Positions 24,020 to 33,845 of a stretch of DNA of 64,000 nucleotides are shown here, in pieces. Position 1 is the first letter of the stretch. Each line of letters opens with the position of its first letter. The position numbers and the translations under genes are program-made. The notes under the pieces are model-generated. The model was not told where the DNA came from, searched no databases, and worked only from the letters and a program-made list of their open reading frames with translations. This DNA comes from Chitinophagaceae bacterium UBA1930 (GTDB lineage: Bacteria; Bacteroidota; Bacteroidia; Chitinophagales; Chitinophagaceae): positions 1,088,490 through 1,152,489 of the forward strand of contig DDFK01000002.1 of assembly GCA_002337145.1 (NCBI GenBank), written 5' to 3'.

Positions 24020-25387
24020 ATGAAGAAATTTGCCGGGTTGTACATAGTTTGCCTGTCTGTATTGGGCGTGTTCGTGTGGGCATGCTTCAGTTTCAACGAA
24101 AGGCTTACGGCTTTAAGGGTTTCTGAAAACCTTACCACGCATACCTATCGTGTTATTGATGAATTGAAGACCGTTGAGAATATCCTGTTAAAGGCCGAAA
24201 CCGGCCACCGGGGCTTTTTACTTACGAACGACTCCGCCTACCTGCAACCTTATTTGCGGGCCAAGGAAAATGTTTTTTTGCACCTGGATACATTGAAGCA
24301 ACTGATAAGCGATAACCAATTGCAGCTAAATAACCTTGCCCTATTAAAGGCAACAATCGTGTTGCGTTTGCAGTACCTGTTCGAGTCGCTTGAACAGAAA
24401 AGGAACGGCAATGAAAAAGGGCTGCGAGAGAAACTGGACCTGAGCAAGCATACCACTGATGATTATCGTGGGCAGATGCAAAACATGACTGCATTGGAAT
24501 TGCAGTTGCTGGACCAGCGAAAATTGGAAAAGCAGAAGCATGAACGACTGACGCCAGCCATGTTTCAGCTTGTATTTATGCTATCGGGTTTTTTCTTGAT
24601 AGCGAGTATGGTGGTCATGGTAAATGCATTGCGTAAACGCATCCGTTACCAAAAGGAACTTGAACGGAAAGTGGTTGCATTGAATATAAGCAATGAAGAA
24701 TTGGAGCAGTATGCTTTTGTAACATCGCATAGCCTGCAGGAACCATTGAGGAAGATACGGGCCTTTAGCAGTATGTTGGTGCATAAACAGAAAGACAGGT
24801 TTACGGAAGATGGCAACCTGATGATGGGCAAAATTGATGTATTGGCAACGCAAGTACAGGGCATGCTGAATGATGTGATTGCGTTTACCAATATTGGCCA
24901 GCAAAAGCATACTGGCCAACCGGTTGACCTGAAATTGCTGGTGGAAAAAGTAGCAGGCATTGTTCGGGAGAAGTACCCGGATAATGGCCCCGAGGTATTG
25001 ATTGGTGAGCTACCTGTTGTTAAAGGCATTCCGGAGCAATTGGAAATACTGTTGCTGCAATTGTTTGATAACAGTATCAAGCACAGGGTACAGGATAGGG
25101 CACTTGCTGTATCAATTGGCTTGCAGCCATTGAACAACGATAAAAAGCTGGGCAAAAAATATTATAAGGTCTGTTTCACAGACAATGGAAAAGGTTTTGA
25201 CAATGCATATAAGAATAAGTTGTTTAAATTGTTTCAACGGTTAGAAGATAACAATGGTGTTGAAACGGGTAGGGGAATGGGACTTTCCATCTGCAAGAGA
25301 ATCATGGAAAACCATAATGGGTTGATTGATGCCCATGGTACGTTGGACAAGCATGCTACCATTGAACTGTTTTTCCCGAAAAACTAA
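24020..25387 (+). CDS. CHASE3-domain sensor histidine kinase
   Basis: This 455-residue membrane kinase has TM1 at about 5-25, then a periplasmic CHASE3 domain (about 30-180) with the marker TGHRGFLLTNDSAYLQPY, TM2 (about 182-205), a coiled linker and a HisKA/HATPase core (about 230-455). The phospho-acceptor is in SHSLQEPLRKI, a variant of the SHDLQEPLRKI box. DNGKGFD and GRGMGLSICKRIMENH are the ATP-lid motifs. It stands divergent from the NtrC regulator, and a stand-alone receiver follows 68 nt downstream. Confidence 0.9.
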   Translation: MKKFAGLYIVCLSVLGVFVWACFSFNERLTALRVSENLTTHTYRVIDELKTVENILLKAETGHRGFLLTNDSAYLQPYLRAKENVFLHLDTLKQLISDNQLQLNNLALLKATIVLRLQYLFESLEQKRNGNEKGLREKLDLSKHTTDDYRGQMQNMTALELQLLDQRKLEKQKHERLTPAMFQLVFMLSGFFLIASMVVMVNALRKRIRYQKELERKVVALNISNEELEQYAFVTSHSLQEPLRKIRAFSSMLVHKQKDRFTEDGNLMMGKIDVLATQVQGMLNDVIAFTNIGQQKHTGQPVDLKLLVEKVAGIVREKYPDNGPEVLIGELPVVKGIPEQLEILLLQLFDNSIKHRVQDRALAVSIGLQPLNNDKKLGKKYYKVCFTDNGKGFDNAYKNKLFKLFQRLEDNNGVETGRGMGLSICKRIMENHNGLIDAHGTLDKHATIELFFPKN

Positions 25388-25455
25388 CCCTACAATATAT
25401 ACAATATAGATAGGCTACTGCCACTAATTATCAGTATCTTCATGTTACTATACAC

Positions 25456-25863
25456 ATGAAAATAAAACCCACCATATTGGTTGCAGAAGATGACAGGGAC
25501 GATAAGTTCCTGTTGCAGACCGTATTTGAAGAAAAGGGCTGTGATGCCGTACTGGAATTTGTAAGCAATGGTGTGGAACTGTTGAGTTACCTGGATAGTA
25601 TTAAAATAGGACTAGATCTTGATCGCTATCCCAATTTGATTTTGCTTGACCTGAACATGCCCAAAATGGATGGGCGTGAGGCTTTGGAAAGAATAAAAAA
25701 CGAACCAGCCTACAGCCAGATACCCATTGTTGTATTTTCTACTACCAGGAATGAAAAAGAAATAAAACGTTGCTATGAACTGGGCGTGGAATCATACATT
25801 GTAAAACCATCCACCTACGACAGTTTTTTAGAAACTATTGATTCCATTTGCAGTTTTCTGTAA
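25456..25863 (+). CDS. Single-domain response regulator (Rcp1-like)
   Basis: This 135-residue protein consists of a receiver domain only, with acidic pair EDDRDD, phospho-Asp in LILLDLNMPKMDG, Thr/Ser in VVFSTT and Lys in IVKPSTY. The extended loop between helix 2 and strand 3 (SIKIGLDLDRYPNLILL) matches the Rcp1-like receivers often paired with phytochrome-type or SHDLQEPL-type kinases. It probably receives phosphate from the CHASE3 kinase just upstream and acts by protein contact, since it has no output domain. Confidence 0.9.
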   Translation: MKIKPTILVAEDDRDDKFLLQTVFEEKGCDAVLEFVSNGVELLSYLDSIKIGLDLDRYPNLILLDLNMPKMDGREALERIKNEPAYSQIPIVVFSTTRNEKEIKRCYELGVESYIVKPSTYDSFLETIDSICSFL

Positions 25864-25912
25864 ATAAGGACTGTGCCAAACAAACACCAATGCCAACAGC
25901 ACACCTACTGCA

Positions 25913-26119
25913 TCAACTGGTTGCTTCCTCGATATTGTTTTGGATACTATTGGCTGTTTTTGCAACCTGGTTCTTTAACTCTGCAGACATATCCGCAATA
26001 CTGCACTTAAGGCTATCGAATATTTTTTTGGTCTTTTTAGGAGCTACCAATAAACCAATTGCTATACCGGCCACTGCTGCACCAGCAATGCCAATCGCGA
26101 TTTTTGACGAAGTTGTCAT
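25913..26119 (-). CDS. YtxH-like small membrane-associated protein
   Basis: This 68-residue protein has an N-terminal hydrophobic Ala/Gly-rich helix (residues 5-25) ending in GLLVAPKKTKK, the hallmark of the YtxH/DUF883-like group. An amphipathic, charged helix follows (SIADMSAELKNQVAKTANSIQNNIEEA), probably a coiled coil. It lies antisense to its neighbours between two response regulators. Family members are linked to envelope or general stress in other bacteria. The role here is unknown. Confidence 0.7.
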   Translation of the reverse strand: MTTSSKIAIGIAGAAVAGIAIGLLVAPKKTKKIFDSLKCSIADMSAELKNQVAKTANSIQNNIEEATS

Positions 26120-26206
26120 AACAAGTATTTTTATAGTTCAAGAAAAAAATATGCCAACCTATTTTTGTGGCACTAAAATTTCTGGTGACTAATATTATTT
26201 TGGAGT

Positions 26207-26569
26207 ATGAAAAAATTGGTGGTAATAGATGATGAGCAAGACTTTTGTACGTTGGTTGAAATGTACTGCAACAAAAACGGTATTGAGTGCAGGTTTGCCA
26301 ACACACTATTACAGGGGATGGAACTGGTAGCAACGTTTTTACCCGATGTGTTGATATTGGACAATAACCTACCCGATGGCCTTGGCTGGACGAAAGCAGC
26401 TTATTTGTTGGACACTTATCCCAGTATTAACCTGAACCTGATAACTGCAAAAAAAGCCATTGACAAAACCAATAACGAATATGCTTCTTATGGCAAAAGG
26501 GTATCTTTTTTTCACAAACCGCTTTCCATGCTGCAGCTAAACGATATCGTTCTGCAGTCAAATGAGTAA
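26207..26569 (+). CDS. Single-domain response regulator
   Basis: This 120-residue receiver has acidic residues IDDEQD, phospho-Asp in VLILDNNLPDG, and Lys in FFHKPLSM. The usual Thr/Ser after strand 4 is in NLITAKK. It lacks an output domain. It converges on the large PAS kinase gene with 12 nt between stops, and a functional pairing with that kinase or another kinase of the island is possible but unproven. Confidence 0.82.
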   Translation: MKKLVVIDDEQDFCTLVEMYCNKNGIECRFANTLLQGMELVATFLPDVLILDNNLPDGLGWTKAAYLLDTYPSINLNLITAKKAIDKTNNEYASYGKRVSFFHKPLSMLQLNDIVLQSNE

Positions 26570-26581
26570 ACGGTTCCACAT

Positions 26582-29500
26582 TTATTGTGCAGGCTGTGTT
26601 TCGGGCAGCACGATATAAAAAGTTGCCCCTTCAGTTTCTTTGCTTTCTGCAAATATTTCTCCTTTATGGTTGAGTACTATTTTCTTGCAAAGTGCAAGAC
26701 CAATACCTGTACCGCCATACGTGTACAGGTCGTTGAGCCTTTGAAAGATGACGAATATTTTTTCGGCATACTGCTGCTCAAAACCAATCCCGTTGTCTTT
26801 GATTGAAATGAGGTAATAACGCAAATGCCTGTCAAGGTTTGGATAGGAGGATGCTATTGTTGCCGGTGACAATAAGCTGCATCTGATTTCTATGGTAACA
26901 TTGTTTTCTTCCTTTGAAAATTTCAATCCATTGCTGATAATGTTATAGAACAACTGTTGCATTTGCAGCGGTATTGCCTGTATGGAAGGCAACTGTGGTA
27001 CAATGATGTCTGCCTTTTTTTGCTGTATCAACAATTCAAGGTCGGTAGTAATATTGGCTATTACTTCATTCAGGTTTACCTGTACATAACGTTCATTGTT
27101 CTGCGACAGCCTCGAAAAATCCAATAGGTCCTTAATCAAGGTATTCATTCGCACGGTGCTGTTCTTTATCTTGTCAAAATAAATGGTAGCGGCAGCATCT
27201 ACCTCAGGTGCTGTTTTCTGGATGCGTTCAACAAAGAACTGTATCTTACGTAAAGGCTCCTGCAGGTCGTGACTGGCAATGTAGGCAAACTGTTCCAGTT
27301 CATTGTTCGATTCTTCCAATGCTGCATTTGCTTTTTCAAGGGCCATCGATTTTTCTTCCAGTTGCTGTTCGGCCATCTTTCTTTCTGTAAGGTCCCTTGT
27401 TACTTTTGAAAAACCGATCAGGTTATTGTTGTCATCATGCAATGCAGTAATAACAATGCTTGCCCAAAAAAGGCTACCGTCTTTTTTTACACGCCAAGCT
27501 TCCTGTACCGACCTGCCCGATGCTGCTGCCTGCCCAATGATCCGGCTGGGCAAATTGTTGTCCCTGTCTTGTTGTGTATAAAAAATGCTGAAATGATTGC
27601 CCACTATTTCATTGCTTGTATAACCTTTTATTTTTTCTGCTCCTTTGTTCCAGTTAGAGATGATGCCTTCTTTGTTCAACAAAATGATTGCATAGTCTTC
27701 TACCTCGTTAATCATCCTGAAATTGATTTCCTCGCTCCGCTTCAATTCAATGGTCCGTTCAATTACTTTTCGTTCCAGTTCCTGCTCCACCATTTTTCTT
27801 TCTGTTATGTCCAGAATGGTACCCAGTACTTTCTCAGCTATCCCGTTGCTGTCATACAGTACTTTGCCCCTTACTTTTATCCACTTCATATTGGTAGGTG
27901 TCACGCAAAGCCGCATTTCAAAATCCAATGCACCCGAAACCTCTATGGCATGTTCCATTTGCTCGTTCCGTAACAGCATATCGTCGGGGTGTATCTTTTT
28001 AAGCAGCTCTTCATGCGTTGGGGTTGCATCGGCAGCAAAGCCCAGTATTTCCAGGTATTTGGCAGATAGTACGGAAGAAGCCCGGTCCCTTAAATTAAGT
28101 TCCCAGGTACCCAATTCGGCAGCCTGTATCGCAATATTCAAACGTTCTTCGTTTTCACGCAGGCGCTGGTTGGCTTCCTTGTCTTTGGTAATGTCACGAA
28201 CGGTACCCAGTATCCTTTCTGGCTGATTGTTTTTATCGTGAATGAGTTTGCCCTTTACCCGCACCCAATGTATCGTATTGTCAGGATAGATAACCCTTGT
28301 TTCATGATCGAGTATGCCAGTCTTAATGGCATCTTCCATTGCCTTTGCACGCTCGGCTAGGTCATCAGGATGTATCCTGTTGATGACATCTTTTCTATTG
28401 GGTTTGTCGTTTGCATCAAAACCATAAATCTCCAGGTATTTGGCAGAGTGGTTCATTTCTTCTTCCTGCATGTTGATGTCGAAAGTGCCCAATTCCGTAG
28501 CATCTATGGCAATGTTGAGCTTGTTTTCACTTTCTTCAAGAGCAAGCATCGAATTTTTTGAAGCAGTGATATCCGTTACCGTTCCGTACATACGTTGCGG
28601 CTCGTTTGCTGTGTTGTAAATGATTTTGCCAAACACTTTTACCCAATGTATGGACTTGTCGGGCCACACAATTCTTGCCTCATATACAAGTGAGCCGTTG
28701 TGCAGGCTTGCGGCTACGGCCTTGTCGCGTATAGGTTTATCGTCTGGATGGAATACATCTAACAGGTCCGTATGCGAAATGTTTTTGGTGCCATCAAAGC
28801 CAAATATTTGCGATACCCTTTCGGATTGCACAAATATCTTGTTGCTCAGGTCCCAATCAAATGTGCCCATCTCGGCCGCTTCATTGGCCAGTAGCAAACG
28901 TTGTTCACTCTCTTTAATTTTCAGTCTTGTTTCTACTTTATCTGTTACATCGTTCACGGTAACCATGATGCCCGAAACACTGCCATCCCTTTCAAATAGT
29001 GGTGAATATTGAAAGTCCAGGTAATATTTTTTCATGCCTTCATTGCCTTCTACAAAGGCAACGGATTCCTTTTCGCTATAGGCAACACCTGTTTTGAAAA
29101 CGGTTTCCAATAGCTTGGGAAATTGCTGGTCTTTCAACTCAGGAAAAACATCCAATACTTTTTTATGTTCCACTTCATGTAGCTCTTTCTTCCAGATATT
29201 GTTTAGCAGGGTATTGTTCGGGTTCTCAATAATAAAGTCGGGGCCACGGAAAATGGTCATTGCAATGGGCGACTGCATAATCAGTTCCCTAAACTGCCTT
29301 TCGCTTTCGGTAATGGTCTGTTTGGATTCGACAATGCCTGTGACTTCATTGGCCACTACAATAACACCGCTGGTGCTGCCATCAGCTTCAATTAATGGTT
29401 GGTACACAAAATTGAAATAGGTTGACTCTCTATTGCCATACCTGTTTAGGTGCACCATAAACTCGTTGCCATAAAATGGGTTGCCTGTTTGCAGAACGTT

Positions 29501-30079
29501 TATAAGCAAAGGCTCAACGGCAGTGCGTACTTCGGGCAGTGAGTCGAAAAGGGAATTGCCAATAAAGGTTTGCTGGCTCCTGTCTACAATTTGCAGGTAA
29601 GTGGGGTTGGCCATTTCAACAATAAAGTTTGGGCCTTTCAATATGCAAATGCCAACAGGCACTTGTGCAACGATATCGTTGAACCTGCTTTGTATGCTTA
29701 TCTGTTTGGTAACATTGGTGCAGGTACACATAATGCTGGAAATTTTTTTATCTGCATCCAGCATGGGTTGATGGGTAATGTCAAGGTAAACTGTCCCGGT
29801 TTTGCCGTTGTCCGTTCTTTCAACTGCAACTTCATGCATGGTATATGCTTGCCCCGTGTTGCAAACATCGTCCAATACTTTCTCTATGTCTTTGTCCGTA
29901 AATATTTTCTGTACTGGTTGGTGCATGGTATCGTTCCATGATCTGCCAAGGCAATCCAATGCTTTTTCATTCATGAATGCAATGGTATAACTGGGCATCT
30001 GTACTATATAGGTAGCAAGGGGTAACTGCATAAGCAGGTTCGTCAAATCTGGTTGCAGCAAGTGAAATTTATTTTCCAT
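26582..30079 (-). CDS. Multi-PAS sensor histidine kinase (seven PAS domains)
   Basis: This 1165-residue soluble kinase has seven PAS/PAC units in a row, at about 10-130, 135-255, 265-390, 395-515, 520-645, 650-770 and 790-915. They are recognised by repeats such as AAEMGTFDWDL, ATELGTFDINM and AAELGTWELNL, each closing with a GTV.DIT-like end. A coiled linker leads to HisKA (phospho-His in YIASHDLQEPLRKI) and HATPase (IKDNGIGFE, GGTGIGLALCKKI). There is no transmembrane segment, so it senses cytoplasmic cues. The start is ATG 30079 rather than TTG 30082. PAS units 4-6 are similar to each other, suggesting internal duplication. Confidence 0.9.
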   Translation of the reverse strand: MENKFHLLQPDLTNLLMQLPLATYIVQMPSYTIAFMNEKALDCLGRSWNDTMHQPVQKIFTDKDIEKVLDDVCNTGQAYTMHEVAVERTDNGKTGTVYLDITHQPMLDADKKISSIMCTCTNVTKQISIQSRFNDIVAQVPVGICILKGPNFIVEMANPTYLQIVDRSQQTFIGNSLFDSLPEVRTAVEPLLINVLQTGNPFYGNEFMVHLNRYGNRESTYFNFVYQPLIEADGSTSGVIVVANEVTGIVESKQTITESERQFRELIMQSPIAMTIFRGPDFIIENPNNTLLNNIWKKELHEVEHKKVLDVFPELKDQQFPKLLETVFKTGVAYSEKESVAFVEGNEGMKKYYLDFQYSPLFERDGSVSGIMVTVNDVTDKVETRLKIKESEQRLLLANEAAEMGTFDWDLSNKIFVQSERVSQIFGFDGTKNISHTDLLDVFHPDDKPIRDKAVAASLHNGSLVYEARIVWPDKSIHWVKVFGKIIYNTANEPQRMYGTVTDITASKNSMLALEESENKLNIAIDATELGTFDINMQEEEMNHSAKYLEIYGFDANDKPNRKDVINRIHPDDLAERAKAMEDAIKTGILDHETRVIYPDNTIHWVRVKGKLIHDKNNQPERILGTVRDITKDKEANQRLRENEERLNIAIQAAELGTWELNLRDRASSVLSAKYLEILGFAADATPTHEELLKKIHPDDMLLRNEQMEHAIEVSGALDFEMRLCVTPTNMKWIKVRGKVLYDSNGIAEKVLGTILDITERKMVEQELERKVIERTIELKRSEEINFRMINEVEDYAIILLNKEGIISNWNKGAEKIKGYTSNEIVGNHFSIFYTQQDRDNNLPSRIIGQAAASGRSVQEAWRVKKDGSLFWASIVITALHDDNNNLIGFSKVTRDLTERKMAEQQLEEKSMALEKANAALEESNNELEQFAYIASHDLQEPLRKIQFFVERIQKTAPEVDAAATIYFDKIKNSTVRMNTLIKDLLDFSRLSQNNERYVQVNLNEVIANITTDLELLIQQKKADIIVPQLPSIQAIPLQMQQLFYNIISNGLKFSKEENNVTIEIRCSLLSPATIASSYPNLDRHLRYYLISIKDNGIGFEQQYAEKIFVIFQRLNDLYTYGGTGIGLALCKKIVLNHKGEIFAESKETEGATFYIVLPETQPAQ

Positions 30080-30365
30080 CAATAGGGCTTAGTAGAAGTA
30101 ATTTAATTACTTAACTTTTTTGAGCAGCAAATTGTGTGGAATTTTTTCAGCAGAATTATTCCAACAATGCTTCAATCCCAGTTTTACAATCGGAACGGAT
30201 GTATTTGCACCAAAACAGTTAAGGGTTATTTGATTATACACCTAATAACCACAAATGACAAGCCAAGTATATGTAGAATATTCTGACAGGCCCGGCCCGA
30301 AGCAACAGGTTGTGGTTATTTGTATGAATGCATAAAATGAAAACTGCTTCAATAAATGGTGCAGG
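30080..30365. other. Intergenic region with competing inverted repeats
   Basis: This stretch separates the PAS kinase start from the PAP2 stop, both on the minus strand. AATAACC (30244-30250) can pair with GGTTATT (30224-30230). The longer AATAACCACAA (30244-30254) can instead pair with TTGTGGTTATT (30310-30320). No convincing gene is present. Confidence 0.35.
30096..30112. promoter_or_regulatory. Palindrome upstream of the multi-PAS kinase gene
   Basis: AAGTAATT-T-AATTACTT is a perfect 8+8 palindrome, 16 nt before the kinase ATG (30079, minus strand). It is a plausible dimer-binding operator, though the low GC content makes chance occurrence possible. Confidence 0.3.
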
Positions 30366-30977
30366 TTATTTTTTCTTGGGGGCAAATATTTTCCTGTTCA
30401 GCCAGTTGCTTAAATAGGCACTGCCCACGCCAACTGCGGCACCTGCAAAAACATCGGTAGGGTAGTGCTCGCCAAGGTATAGCCTGGAGTAGCCCACTGC
30501 AGCAGCCCATGTGTATGCAGGTACTACCACGTACCATTTTTTGAAATTGATGCTTAACGATGCAGCCGTTGCAAATGCGGTGGATGTGTGGCCTGAAGGA
30601 AAAGATGCATCGTTGTCTACTTGATAGGGATGTATCAGCGTTGGGGATTTTTCGTAAGGCCGTGAACGGTTAATGGCATATTTTAACCCTTGCGTGATGG
30701 CTGTATTGATGACCAAAGCACCTGCAGCCTGCCAACCCTTGCGTTGCAGTGCTTTGTCTTTTTTTAGGTAACCGGTAGCCAGTATGCTTAATGGCGATGC
30801 TAGGGCAATTGGATACACCGAAGATGATGTTGCCCTCCACACGGATGATGTAGGGTTGGTTGGGTTGATATTGTCCAACAGTTTCACTTCCCAGTTCTGG
30901 GCATGGGCGGTTGTGTAAAAAGAAAAGCATCCCACGAGGAGCAGGATGCTTCTGATTTTTTTTGAAAGGATCTTCAT
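30366..30977 (-). CDS. PAP2-family phosphatase
   Basis: This 203-residue protein is probably exported, with a signal (about residues 1-27, ending AHAQ). The three phosphatase motifs of the PAP2/acid phosphatase superfamily are complete: KYAINRSRP (K.....RP), FPSGHTS (PSGH) and SRLYLGEHYPTDV (SR.....H...D). The enzyme should dephosphorylate a lipid phosphate or undecaprenyl diphosphate-like substrate in the periplasm. The ATG at 30977 removes a short N-terminal extension. It sits 42 nt behind valS, and co-transcription is possible. Confidence 0.88.
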   Translation of the reverse strand: MKILSKKIRSILLLVGCFSFYTTAHAQNWEVKLLDNINPTNPTSSVWRATSSSVYPIALASPLSILATGYLKKDKALQRKGWQAAGALVINTAITQGLKYAINRSRPYEKSPTLIHPYQVDNDASFPSGHTSTAFATAASLSINFKKWYVVVPAYTWAAAVGYSRLYLGEHYPTDVFAGAAVGVGSAYLSNWLNRKIFAPKKK

Positions 30978-31019
30978 ACTTTTTAGCTGCATTTAAACAA
31001 GTGCAATACGGTATCTGTT

Positions 31020-33677
31020 TTATAGGTTGGCCAACGATTCTTCAATGGTCCTTATCCTTGCTTCGGCATCGGCTTTTTTCTTTTGCTCGTTGGCAATCAC
31101 TTCGGGTTTTGCATTGGCCACAAAACGTTCGTTGCTCAGTTTTTTGTCTACGCTTTGAAGGAACCCCTGTTGGTATGCCAGGTCTTTTTCCAGTTCTGTC
31201 TTTAGGGCTGCTGCATCAATTTCCTTTTCGGCTTCAATAAAGAATTTTTCGTTCTCAATAGCAACAACAATGGTATTGGCTACCGATTCATTTACGTATG
31301 CAATGCTTTCGGCATTAACCTGCTTCTTCAAAATATCTTCAATAGAAGTATAGTTTTCTTTTGTGGCGGTTTGGATATGCAGTTGAATGCTGTCCTTGGG
31401 TTTTATCTGGTTCTTGGCCCTTGCCTCACGAAGCGAAGTGATGACGTTTTTCAACAGGTTTCCTTGCAACAATACCATTGCTTGTGGACTGTTGGTTGCC
31501 GTTTGTTGTTTCACGCACAAATCATCGTTCCTGTCTTGTAACTGATGGTATATTTCTTCTGTAACAAAAGGCATGAACGGGTGCAGCAACTGCATCAGTT
31601 CTTCAAAATAATCCACCGTTTTATTGTACACCGCAGCTTCAATGGGTTGCTCAAAACCTGGCTTCACCCATTCGAGGTACCAGCTACAGAAATCGTCCCA
31701 TACCAATGAGTAGATTGTTTTGAGTGCCTCGCTTAAACGGAACTGTTTCAATAAATTTTCTACTTCCAGTTTTACTTCGTTCAATCTGTTTTCAAACCAG
31801 GTTAAAGCAAAGCTGTCTGTAGACTGTGGACTATCGACCGTAGCCTGCCTTCCTTCCCACATCTTCACCAGCTTCAATGCATTCCACAGCTTGTTGTTAA
31901 AGTTCCTTCCCTGTTCCAAACTGCTTTCATCAAACATCAAATCATTGCCTGCAGGAGAGGAGAACATGATACCAAAACGTACCGCATCTGCACCGTATTT
32001 TTCAATCAGTCCAAGCAGGTCCGGGCTGTTGCCCAATTGCTTGCTCATTTTCCTGCCCAGCTTGTCACGCACCATTCCAGTAAAATACACATCCTTAAAC
32101 GGCAGTTGTTTTTTGTATTCGTAACCCGCCATGATCATTCTGGCTACCCAGAAAAATATAATGTCCTGTCCCGTAACCAGCGTAGTGGTTGGGTAATAGT
32201 ATTCCACTTCTTTGTTGCCCGGGTTACTGATGCCCTTAAATACTTCCATTGGCCATAACCAGGAAGAGAACCAGGTATCCAGGCAGTCTTCGTCCTGCTT
32301 TAGCTGTGCATTGCTTACTCCATACTGTTCGTTGAACAATGCTTTTGCTTCTTCTTCATTCTCCGCCACCACAAACCTTCCTTCTGCATCGTACCATGCA
32401 GGTATCTGTTGCCCCCACCAAAGCTGACGGCTAATGCACCAGTCCTTGATATTGTTCAGCCAATGGCTATAGGTGTTCTTTGTTTTTTCGGGATGGAACT
32501 TTATCTCGTCGCTCATTACGGCAGACAATGTTTCAGAGTTCCTGTTCAAGAACTCCTTCATGTTAATGAACCACTGTAAGCTCAACCTGCTTTCAATAAC
32601 CGCACCTGTCCTTTCGCTGGTTCCCACCTGTCCTTTGTAGTCTTCCACCTTTTCCAATTGGCCAATGGTATCAATATCTGCTGCAATCTGTTTCCGCAAG
32701 TCAAACCTGTCAACGCCATTGTAAGCAAGTACTTGCTCGCTTGGGTTGTCTTCCAATAATTCCTCGGCAGTGAATTTTCCTTCTGCATCCAATGTATTCA
32801 ATGCTTTCAGGTTATGTTTCCTGCCCAGTTCATTGTCGTTCTTGTCGTGTGCCGGTGTTATCTTCAATGCACCCGTACCAAATTCTGCATCCACATATTC
32901 ATCTGCTATAATGGGTATCTTCCGGTTAATGATGGGTACAATCACTTCTTTGCCAATCCATGCTGCATACCGTTCATCGGTGGGGTTCACGCAAATGGCC
33001 ACATCGCCCAAAATGGTTTCGGGTCTGGTGGTGGCAACCGTAATAAACTGGCTGGCATCATCCACCAAAGGGTACCGTACAAAATATAGTTTGGAATCTA
33101 CTTCTTTAAAAATAACTTCTTCATCGCTTAAGGCTGTCTTGCTAGCAGGGTCCCAGTTCACCATTCTAAGGCCACGGTAAATAATTCCTTTTTGGTGCAG
33201 GTCAATAAAAACTTTGATAACGCTTTTGTAATAATCGCCATCCATGGTAAAAGATGTCCTGTTCCAATCCAGGCTACAGCCCAGTTTTTTCAACTGCTGT
33301 AAAATAATGCCGCCATATTTTTCTTTCCACTCCCAGGCATAGCCCAAAAATTCATCGCGGCTCAACGATGATTTTGCAATGCCCCTTTCACGCAGCATGG
33401 CCACCACTTTGGCTTCTGTGGCAATGGAAGCGTGGTCCGTACCGGGAACCCAACATGCATTTTTGCCCTGCATCCTTGCACGGCGTATCAATATATCCTG
33501 AATGGTATTGTTAAGGCAATGGCCCATGTGCAGCACACCTGTTACATTGGGTGGTGGAATAACAATGGTATAGGGCTCACGTTCATCGGGGGTGCTGTTG
33601 AAATAACCTTTTTTCATCCAATGCTCGTACCAATTGGCATCTGCTGTACTGTGGTCAAAATTTTTGCTTAATTCCAT
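31020..33677 (-). CDS. valS: Valyl-tRNA synthetase
   Basis: This 885-residue class I aminoacyl-tRNA synthetase charges tRNA-Val. The HIGH-type motif is PNVTGVLHMGH near residue 45, and the KMSKS-type motif is GRKMSKQLGNSPD near residue 535. The CP1 editing domain (about 190-350; VATTRPETILGD) and the anticodon-binding domain with a C-terminal coiled coil (ALKTELEKDLAYQQGFLQSVDKKLSNERFVANA) complete the normal ValRS layout. The length is normal for the phylum. Its start lies 623 nt from the next plus-strand gene, in a gap that holds structured elements. Confidence 0.97.
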   Translation of the reverse strand: MELSKNFDHSTADANWYEHWMKKGYFNSTPDEREPYTIVIPPPNVTGVLHMGHCLNNTIQDILIRRARMQGKNACWVPGTDHASIATEAKVVAMLRERGIAKSSLSRDEFLGYAWEWKEKYGGIILQQLKKLGCSLDWNRTSFTMDGDYYKSVIKVFIDLHQKGIIYRGLRMVNWDPASKTALSDEEVIFKEVDSKLYFVRYPLVDDASQFITVATTRPETILGDVAICVNPTDERYAAWIGKEVIVPIINRKIPIIADEYVDAEFGTGALKITPAHDKNDNELGRKHNLKALNTLDAEGKFTAEELLEDNPSEQVLAYNGVDRFDLRKQIAADIDTIGQLEKVEDYKGQVGTSERTGAVIESRLSLQWFINMKEFLNRNSETLSAVMSDEIKFHPEKTKNTYSHWLNNIKDWCISRQLWWGQQIPAWYDAEGRFVVAENEEEAKALFNEQYGVSNAQLKQDEDCLDTWFSSWLWPMEVFKGISNPGNKEVEYYYPTTTLVTGQDIIFFWVARMIMAGYEYKKQLPFKDVYFTGMVRDKLGRKMSKQLGNSPDLLGLIEKYGADAVRFGIMFSSPAGNDLMFDESSLEQGRNFNNKLWNALKLVKMWEGRQATVDSPQSTDSFALTWFENRLNEVKLEVENLLKQFRLSEALKTIYSLVWDDFCSWYLEWVKPGFEQPIEAAVYNKTVDYFEELMQLLHPFMPFVTEEIYHQLQDRNDDLCVKQQTATNSPQAMVLLQGNLLKNVITSLREARAKNQIKPKDSIQLHIQTATKENYTSIEDILKKQVNAESIAYVNESVANTIVVAIENEKFFIEAEKEIDAAALKTELEKDLAYQQGFLQSVDKKLSNERFVANAKPEVIANEQKKKADAEARIRTIEESLANL

Positions 33678-33777
33678 GTGCTGTCGCTACTTTTTATCGG
33701 GCAGCAAAAATAAGGAAAGGGGGCCACTTATCCCTTACGGCCTTGGAAACCCGGTTGCCTGCTTGGTTTGAAACAGC

Positions 33778-33845
33778 TTCAACCACTGTCGAGGCGGTTG
33801 CCATCGACAGGGCCGTTGCTGCAATCCCTGACAGTGGTTGTTGAA
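33778..33845. repeat. Structured palindromic intergenic element
   Basis: The outer arms CAACCACTGTC (33780-33790) and GACAGTGGTTG (33830-33840) are perfectly complementary over 11 bp. Inside lie two alternatives: CTGTCGA..TCGACAG (33786-33792 with 33804-33810, extended by GGC/GCC) and CAGGG/CCCTG (33808-33812 with 33826-33830). The inner stems share bases with the outer stem, so the element can switch between folds. No gene overlaps it. Confidence 0.55.
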
